From positions 5,270,001 through 5,334,000 of the forward strand of contig NZ_CP132942.1 of NCBI RefSeq assembly GCF_040359615.1: a stretch of DNA of 64,000 nucleotides, given 5' to 3'. The position numbers and the translations under genes are program-made. Shown here one piece after another: positions 58,925 to 64,000 of the stretch (its first letter is position 1; every line of letters starts with the position of its first letter). Below the pieces are notes generated by a model. That model was not told where the DNA came from, did no database searches, and was given only the letters and a program-made list of their open reading frames with translations. The stretch is from Tunturibacter psychrotolerans. GTDB lineage: Bacteria > Acidobacteriota > Terriglobia > Terriglobales > Acidobacteriaceae.

Positions 58925-61048
58925 TTAGGAAGAAACGGGACGCACGATACGATGCTTCCGCATCTTGTAAACAAGAGAGGTGCGCTTCATCCCCAACCGC
59001 TCGGCCGCTCCGTTTCTGCCGCCTACGACCCAATCGCTGGCCTCGAGCGCACAGAGGATGTGATCTCGCTCTACTTCTTCAAGACCTGTCATGGGCGTGT
59101 TCGATTGCCTTGCGGCGGTGAAAGGCTCAAGTTCGGACGTGGGTGCTCGCAAAATAGTGTGAGGAGAAAGGATGACGGCGCGCTCGATAAAGTTCTGCAA
59201 TTCGCGGACGTTTCCCGGCCAGCTATATCGCACGAGCGCATCCATCGTCTCCGCAGGGATCGTGTCGATCCTCTTGTTCATGCGTCGTGCGTACAGGTCT
59301 GTGAAGTGCAAGACCAGTTTCGGGATATCTTTTGTACGTTGCCGCAAGGTGGGGACATGGATCGGGAATACTTTTAGCCGATAGTAGAGGTCCTCACGGA
59401 ACGTCGCCTGCTTTACCATCACGGTCAAATCCCGATGGGTCGCCGCAACAAGCCGGACGTCAACCTTGTGAGTCCGGTTGCTCCCGAGCCTTTCAAACTC
59501 CTGCTCTTGCAGGACTCGGAGCAGTTTTGCTTGCAGTTCCAGAGGAATGTCGCCGACTTCATCCAAAAAGAGTGTTCCCTTGTGAGCGAGTTCGAAGCGC
59601 CCCGTCTTCTGTGCAACGGCCCCGGTAAATGCCCCTTTCTCGTGACCGAACAGCTCACTCTCAAGGAGCCCAAGCGGAATTGCAGCGCAGTTCAACTTAA
59701 CAAACGCACGATCCCGGCGGCTGCTCAGATTGTGAATAGCCCGGGCAATCAGTTCCTTGCCGGTACCCGTCTCGCCCTGAATTAACACGCTCGAATCTGT
59801 CGGCGCCACAACGGCCACCAGATGTAGAGCGCTCTTCAAGGCGGGGCTCTCACCGACGATTGACCCAAACTCGGCCCGGATCTCTTCTTCTAGATACAGC
59901 CTCTGTTTAGCTTCTTTGTCTCGATCCTTTGTCGCCTTTTCGTACTCCAACGTGTTCTCAACTGCAATCGCTATCTGACAGGCCACCTGCTCAAGTAAGA
60001 CGACGTCGTCTTGCTCAAAAGGATGGTTCGAACGTCTAGAGAGCATTAGAACGCCAACTACGCGATCACGGCTTAAAAGCGGAAGATAACACCCCACGCT
60101 GAGGGCTTCCTCAATTACGTGCTTGTAAAGAAGCTGGCCGTTAGGATTCCCATAAATTTCAGGATCCCCGCAGACCTGTTCGAAGCTATCGATCCGGATG
60201 CTCTTGCCCTCACGTAATACCTGACCTGAGATCGAACCATTCATCGGGACCAGGGATCCCTCGCGGAAAGGCCCTCTCGCGTCTGGGTTGTACAAGTTGT
60301 TGACGCGTAACTCGCCGCTTTCGGAATCGGGTAGCAACAAGGCGGACACGTCACATTGCATTGTCTTGAATAGATTCGTCGAAAGCGCCTCAACCACTTG
60401 CCGGAGGTCCAGCCTGGATGTCACGCTGCTTGTGATTTCCAGAAGCAATCGCAGACGATCGCGTTCATACCGTAACTTTTCTTCATTCAAGTGACGCTCA
60501 ATCGCAATTCCGGCGATATGACTGGCGCTCTCGATCAAGTGCAGATCGGCGGCGTCAGGGCTCCGCGGTTCACGATAATGAATGGCGAACGTCCCAAGGA
60601 CTTGACCTTCGTTCGTAAACAACGGCTTCGACCACACTGCTCGGATTCCAAAAGGTAAGAGCCGATGACGATAATGATCCCAGACCGGATCAGTGAGAAC
60701 GTCGTTTACATAGACCGGCGCCTTGCGATAGACGGCTGTGCCACAGGATCCACCCCTTGGACCGATCGCCATCGATCCTGCGCCAGAGATGAACCCTGGG
60801 AGACCGGGTGCCGCTGCACAATAGAGTTGCTTTCCGTCCTCGTGGGGAAGCCAGATGGTGCACAACGTCCCATCGCCCGAAGATTCAACTAGTTGGGCAA
60901 TAATTGTAAGCACCTCAGCCAAAGGAGCTCCAGTGAGGATTAGCCGCAGAGTATTGAGCACCGATTCGGAGGAAAGCAAACCTGACGCGGTATGCGCGTC
61001 TTCGGTGCTCAAGTTCAGCTTCGAGCAAGATTGTGTTAAAGACTCCAT
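58925..61048 (-). CDS. Sigma-54-dependent activator (GAF-GAF-AAA+-Fis HTH, FhlA-like)
   Basis: A 707-residue enhancer-binding protein. Two GAF sensor domains (about residues 30-190 and 195-375) are followed by a helical linker and the AAA+ domain, with Walker A GETGTGKEL, the sigma-54-contact loop EKGAFTGAVAQ, Walker B GTLFLDEVGD and the R-finger region FREDLYYRL. A Fis-type HTH ends the protein (ILCALEASDWVVGGRNGAAERLGMKRTSLVYKMRKH). Without a receiver domain, it should be switched by ligand or redox signals to the GAF domains, as in FhlA. It is located upstream of and on the same strand as the hydrolase operon. Three matched sites and sigma-54 promoters nearby define its probable regulon. 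Confidence 0.93.
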   Translation of the reverse strand: MESLTQSCSKLNLSTEDAHTASGLLSSESVLNTLRLILTGAPLAEVLTIIAQLVESSGDGTLCTIWLPHEDGKQLYCAAAPGLPGFISGAGSMAIGPRGGSCGTAVYRKAPVYVNDVLTDPVWDHYRHRLLPFGIRAVWSKPLFTNEGQVLGTFAIHYREPRSPDAADLHLIESASHIAGIAIERHLNEEKLRYERDRLRLLLEITSSVTSRLDLRQVVEALSTNLFKTMQCDVSALLLPDSESGELRVNNLYNPDARGPFREGSLVPMNGSISGQVLREGKSIRIDSFEQVCGDPEIYGNPNGQLLYKHVIEEALSVGCYLPLLSRDRVVGVLMLSRRSNHPFEQDDVVLLEQVACQIAIAVENTLEYEKATKDRDKEAKQRLYLEEEIRAEFGSIVGESPALKSALHLVAVVAPTDSSVLIQGETGTGKELIARAIHNLSSRRDRAFVKLNCAAIPLGLLESELFGHEKGAFTGAVAQKTGRFELAHKGTLFLDEVGDIPLELQAKLLRVLQEQEFERLGSNRTHKVDVRLVAATHRDLTVMVKQATFREDLYYRLKVFPIHVPTLRQRTKDIPKLVLHFTDLYARRMNKRIDTIPAETMDALVRYSWPGNVRELQNFIERAVILSPHTILRAPTSELEPFTAARQSNTPMTGLEEVERDHILCALEASDWVVGGRNGAAERLGMKRTSLVYKMRKHRIVRPVSS

Positions 61049-61423
61049 CGGTTCTCATTTTCTCAACGACTCCGCCGGGAGAGCGTAGGACTAAATTGTA
61101 GTCCGAGTTTGACGCAACACTTGTCCGTGAAGAACAAGATGGGGATGGGCGCTTGTCCTACAAACTCTTCGGCTCATTCCCCGAGAACTCATCCGGCGCG
61201 ATCTTCAGAACAACTCTAGCCGCGGAACCGAAATGGAACGCTCCGTATGTACCCCCTTGCGCCTGAAGTGACGCGATTGATGGTTAACAAGGTCTACACC
61301 GACCTCCTCCATTGACTTGCTCGCGCCGGCTGGGCCGTGAATTGGTTTGAGCCGGTGACCGATCTTCAGTACAACGGCGACAAGTGAGACCTGCTGGAAA
61401 CCCGAAGTTAAGAGAGCTGAAGC
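61049..61423. other. Intergenic debris, no recognised gene
   Basis: About 375 nt. Open pieces interrupted by stops, such as YPLAPEVTRLMVNKVYTDLL and ARAGWAVNWFEPVTDLQYNG on the plus strand (about 61240-61385), look like decayed coding DNA, but I cannot assign a family. Confidence 0.35.
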
Positions 61424-61691
61424 ATGGTGCTTGGACACAGAACAGACTCCAGAAAATCGCATCGAGCGACGATATGCATATTGCTCCACTCTGAGACGAT
61501 GGCGTGACATATGGAACTCCCACCTGGATATGGTCCGTCTTCGTTGATGAAAACCTCTATGTGAGGGCCTACAACGGGACGGGTTCGCGTTGGTACAACG
61601 CTGCCTTGAGCAGAAGGTAGGTCAGATCACCGCGGCGGGAAAAACAACGGATGTCAGCTTTGAACTAGTAGAGGGAGCAATGAACGCATAA
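61424..61691 (+). pseudogene. DUF2255 family remnant with stop and frameshift
   Basis: One frame reads QKIASSDDMHIAPL-stop-DDGVTYGTPTWIWSVFVDE, then NLYVRAYNGTGSRWYNAALS and a stop; a shifted frame continues VGQITAAGKTTDVSFELVEGA. Together these are the DUF2255 family pattern (HISPFRxDG, YGTPTWIW, VRxYNGxxSRWYxAA, AGRI). The TGA replaces an expected Arg (CGA). The end at 61691 is abrupt. Confidence 0.6.
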
Positions 61692-61947
61692 CGAGCAGCC
61701 CGGATTCAATTGGAGTGAACCCCAGCCCCACTTGATAAAGCTGAGGCAGAAGGAATGGTCCCCCAATTCGGAGCTTAGTGAAAAAGCTGCTGCTCACGAC
61801 GGCTCTAAATGTACGGATAGTAAATAGCTTGAGCTGTAACAGAGGAAATGTGAGGCTTTTAGCATGAACTCCGTAATCGGCAAGCAGGAACGTAGATGGC
61901 ACCAACAAGCCGGACATCTCTCGAGCGCTCAGACTGACGCCCACCAT
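61690..61947 (-). pseudogene. MFS (DHA2-type) transporter fragment
   Basis: A minus-strand segment with PLLQLKLFTIRTFRAVVSSSFFTKLRIGGPFLLPQLYQVGLGFTPIESGLLVM, typical of the mid-region of 14-helix DHA2 efflux proteins (normally 460 residues or more). Both ends are missing: it abuts the DUF2255 remnant at 61690, and no N-terminal half lies beyond 61947. Clear gene fossil. Confidence 0.65.
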
Positions 61948-62090
61948 AGAATCACAGCCACCATCCTTTATCGAAGAAGCCGGCTATTCTTTCGATATCG
62001 ATCAATATCGACGTGGTAGTCGCAATCGTATGTCGATGGACGTAGACTCATCTTGACGGTCCGGGCTCCGATTCAACAGGAGAAACCGAA

Positions 62091-63824
62091 ATGGAGGCAG
62101 ATGAATCCACAACCGCCCGAAGGCCCCAGGGAGAAATAGCAGGGAGCCAGCCGACATCCGCAGAACCCAAATATCACCCCGCCCTCTCAACCGCTGGTAA
62201 GGCCATTGGGCTCTATCAGTTGCTGCAATTGATCGGTGAGGGTGGGATGGGAGAGGTCTGGCTTGCAGAGCAGAAGCAGTCCGTCCGACGCCGTGTTTCT
62301 GTCAAGCTAATCAAGGCCGGCATGGACACGCGAGAAGTGATTGCCCGCTTCGAGTCTGAGCGCCAGGCACTTGCGTTGATGAGTCACCCGTCGATCGCTA
62401 AGGTCTTCGACGCTGGCTCAACTGTCGATGGCCGCCCCTATTTCGTGATGGAATATGTGGCTGGCTTGCCGATTAACGCTTATTGCGATCGGCACAAGCT
62501 CAATATTCGGCAGCGGCTCCGACTATTTCTTGCTGTATGCGACGGAGTCCAACATGCTCATCAGAAAGCCATCATTCACCGTGATTTGAAGCCCTCGAAC
62601 ATACTGGTTTCTGAAGGAGAGAGCAACCCGATCCCCCACATCATTGACTTTGGCGTGGCCAAAGCCACTGCCCAGCATCTGAATGCCGGAACGATGTACA
62701 CCCAGATCGGCACGCTGATTGGTACCGTGGGCTATATCAGTCCCGAGCAGGCCGATTCTCGCGGGGAGGACATCGATACGCGAAGTGATGTCTATTCGCT
62801 TGGCGTAGTGCTTTACGAGTTGCTTAGTGGTACTTTGCCTTTCGATTTTCGAAAGCTGGCCTACGATGAAGTACTGCGGCGCTTACGCGATGAGGATGCA
62901 CCGAATCCGAGCGGCCGACTTCTAACGGAGAGTGAAGATTCACAAGCAATCGCAAAGAATCGCGGTGTGGACCCGCAATCTCTGATCGGCTTGTTGAGTG
63001 GAGATCTTGATGCCATCGCCCTACGAGATCTCGAAAAGGACCGGTCACGCCGCTACTCCACCCCGATGGAACTGGCTGCCGACATCCGTAGGTACCTCGA
63101 CAACGAGCCAGTTCTGGCGCGTGCGCCTAGTGCTATCTACCGAGCGCACAAATACATCCGCCGCCGCAGACTACGTGTCACGCTGGTGAGTTTGTCAGTA
63201 CTTCTGGGTATAGTCTTTGCGATAGCCCAAGCGATTGAGCTTAGGAGCATCCGACGCGAACGCGACCGGGCTGACCGAATCACAGAGTTCCTGACAAACA
63301 TGTTTAAGGTCTCTGCTCCGAGCGAAGCGCGTGGCAACACCGTAACAGCGCGGGAGATCCTCGACAGGTCGTCAAATGAGATCGAGAGAGATCTGGATCG
63401 CGATCCCGCGGTTCGTTCCCAGCTGATGCTGGTTATGGCCAAGACCTACGAAAACCTCGGCCTCTTTTCGCGAGCGCACGCATTGATGGAACGTATTTTG
63501 CAGGACCGGGTAAGAACACTGGGGGCCGATAACCCGAAGACATTGGAGGCAAAGTCCCAGATGGCATGGATACTCTATCTCGATGGGCATGATGCCGAGG
63601 CCGAAGGCTTGATCCGGTCAACGATCGATACTCAAAGCCGCATCCTTGGTGCCGAAAATCCCTCGACCCTCGAATCCAGGGATCGCCTCGCACGGATCCT
63701 GCTCCGGCAAGCGCACTATGCCCAGGTGGAAAAACTTGAACGGGAGTCGATCGATATCAGCAATCGGCGTCAAGGCCCGGAAAATCCGCACTGCGATTTA
63801 TGGATGGGCTGGCCAATGCATTGA
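62091..63824 (+). CDS. Membrane-anchored Ser/Thr protein kinase with TPR tail, frameshifted at the end
   Basis: A Pkn-type kinase. The catalytic domain (about residues 40-300) has GEGGMGEVWLAEQ, the Lys in VSVKLIKAGMDTREVI, HRDLKPSNIL, DFGVAKA, GTVGYISPEQ and SDVYSLGVVLYELLSG. A membrane helix follows at about 360-385 (LRVTLVSLSVLLGIVFAIAQAIEL), then an extracytoplasmic TPR region of the Kinesin-light-chain type (LGADNPKTLEAKSQMAWILY). At about 63790 the TPR pattern shifts to another frame and the present frame ends 34 nt later, at 63824. ATG 62091 has AGGAGA 8 nt upstream. Kinase activity could survive; the tail is truncated in this sequence. Confidence 0.88.
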   Translation: MEADESTTARRPQGEIAGSQPTSAEPKYHPALSTAGKAIGLYQLLQLIGEGGMGEVWLAEQKQSVRRRVSVKLIKAGMDTREVIARFESERQALALMSHPSIAKVFDAGSTVDGRPYFVMEYVAGLPINAYCDRHKLNIRQRLRLFLAVCDGVQHAHQKAIIHRDLKPSNILVSEGESNPIPHIIDFGVAKATAQHLNAGTMYTQIGTLIGTVGYISPEQADSRGEDIDTRSDVYSLGVVLYELLSGTLPFDFRKLAYDEVLRRLRDEDAPNPSGRLLTESEDSQAIAKNRGVDPQSLIGLLSGDLDAIALRDLEKDRSRRYSTPMELAADIRRYLDNEPVLARAPSAIYRAHKYIRRRRLRVTLVSLSVLLGIVFAIAQAIELRSIRRERDRADRITEFLTNMFKVSAPSEARGNTVTAREILDRSSNEIERDLDRDPAVRSQLMLVMAKTYENLGLFSRAHALMERILQDRVRTLGADNPKTLEAKSQMAWILYLDGHDAEAEGLIRSTIDTQSRILGAENPSTLESRDRLARILLRQAHYAQVEKLERESIDISNRRQGPENPHCDLWMGWPMH

Positions 63825-64000
63825 ACGGCGAAAATCGCTTTGCAGAAGCCGAAGCGGAGTATCGCCAATTGCTCGATGGGGAGCGCCGCAACCTGGGCGC
63901 AGACCATCCCGATACTTTGGCAACCGTTCACGATCTCGCCACCGTGTTTCTGGATCAGGGCAACTATGAGGAAGCCGAGAAGCTGTACCGGGAAAATCTT
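63791..64000 (+). pseudogene. Out-of-frame continuation of the kinase TPR tail (runs off the window)
   Basis: From 63791 the next frame reads LRFMDGLANALNGENRFAEAEAEYRQLLDGERRNLGADHPDTL, then ATVHDLATVFLDQGNYEEAEKLYRENL, in exact TPR register with the end of the kinase frame (GPENPH). It is open at the right edge. So one indel near 63790 separates it from the kinase. Confidence 0.75.

Overview
The window looks like a chromosomal segment of an Acidobacteriota bacterium, most likely family Acidobacteriaceae (Edaphobacter/Granulicella/Terriglobus type). This is inferred from gene content: a UPF0182 giant membrane protein, a Reg_prop/Y_Y_Y propeller histidine kinase, a secreted sedolisin, Tat-exported Gfo/Idh/MocA and cupin proteins, DUF892, and a Pkn-type kinase with a TPR tail. 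The intergenic repeats (a C-run/CTAAAATATTG element and CTCGAA palindromes) also fit my memory of that family. There is no rRNA, tRNA or ribosomal protein to prove it, and no CRISPR array or intact insertion sequence.

Layout. 1-5 kb: a GT87 glycosyltransferase cut by the left edge, a flavin reductase-like protein, and the divergent tryptophan-catabolic pair kynA-kynU. 5-10 kb: a repeat element, a SpoIIE-type phosphatase and small stress-type proteins (His-rich, DUF892, DUF1330). 10.4-14.2 kb: an ECF sigma factor, its anti-sigma factor with a C-terminal CxxCH motif, ApbE and a Tat-exported Gfo/Idh/MocA protein. 14.6-30.7 kb: mostly single genes for envelope, secretion and signalling (UPF0182, YqgE, propeller kinase plus NarL regulator, sedolisin, DUF3857/transglutaminase/TPR). 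31-37.6 kb: an accessory zone with a five-blade tachylectin-like propeller protein, a bicupin cut from its Tat signal by an in-frame stop, REP-like palindromes, and SDR and integrase wrecks. 37.9-48.7 kb: a rare PLP-decarboxylase/TPR/ATP-grasp fusion, then an aldo-keto reductase, beta-carbonic anhydrase, a second ECF sigma factor, an enoyl-CoA hydratase, a FixJ-type regulator and AraC regulators. Three related ACGA(A/T)GGTAT dyads lie among these genes. 49-52.8 kb: a KPAEA-repeat membrane protein, two overlapping mini-ORFs and a DyP peroxidase operon. 53-61 kb: a coherent sigma-54 regulon. 61.4-64 kb: gene debris and a Ser/Thr kinase that runs off the right edge with a frameshift.

The most informative result is the 53-61 kb block. 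A GAF-GAF-AAA+-Fis activator (58925-61048) lies next to three -24/-12 sigma-54 promoters. Each promoter has a near-identical 23-bp upstream site ending 107-108 nt before its -24 GG, always in the same orientation. The three promoters drive a mercuric-reductase/RclA-like flavoprotein (frameshifted in this sequence), a DUF417/RclC-like membrane protein, and a hydrolase-hydrolase-SDR operon. Two enzymes of that operon lack their canonical catalytic residues. I infer a reactive-chlorine, quinone or electrophile stress regulon.

The second standout is the 1016-residue decarboxylase-TPR-ATP-grasp fusion, which could make an amine and then ligate it. At least five loci carry frameshifts or premature stops (34.1, 36.1/36.5, 37.4, 53.8 and 63.8 kb). 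Either this part of the genome is decaying or the assembly has indel errors. Start codons were chosen mainly by ribosome-binding-site spacing and signal-peptide logic.
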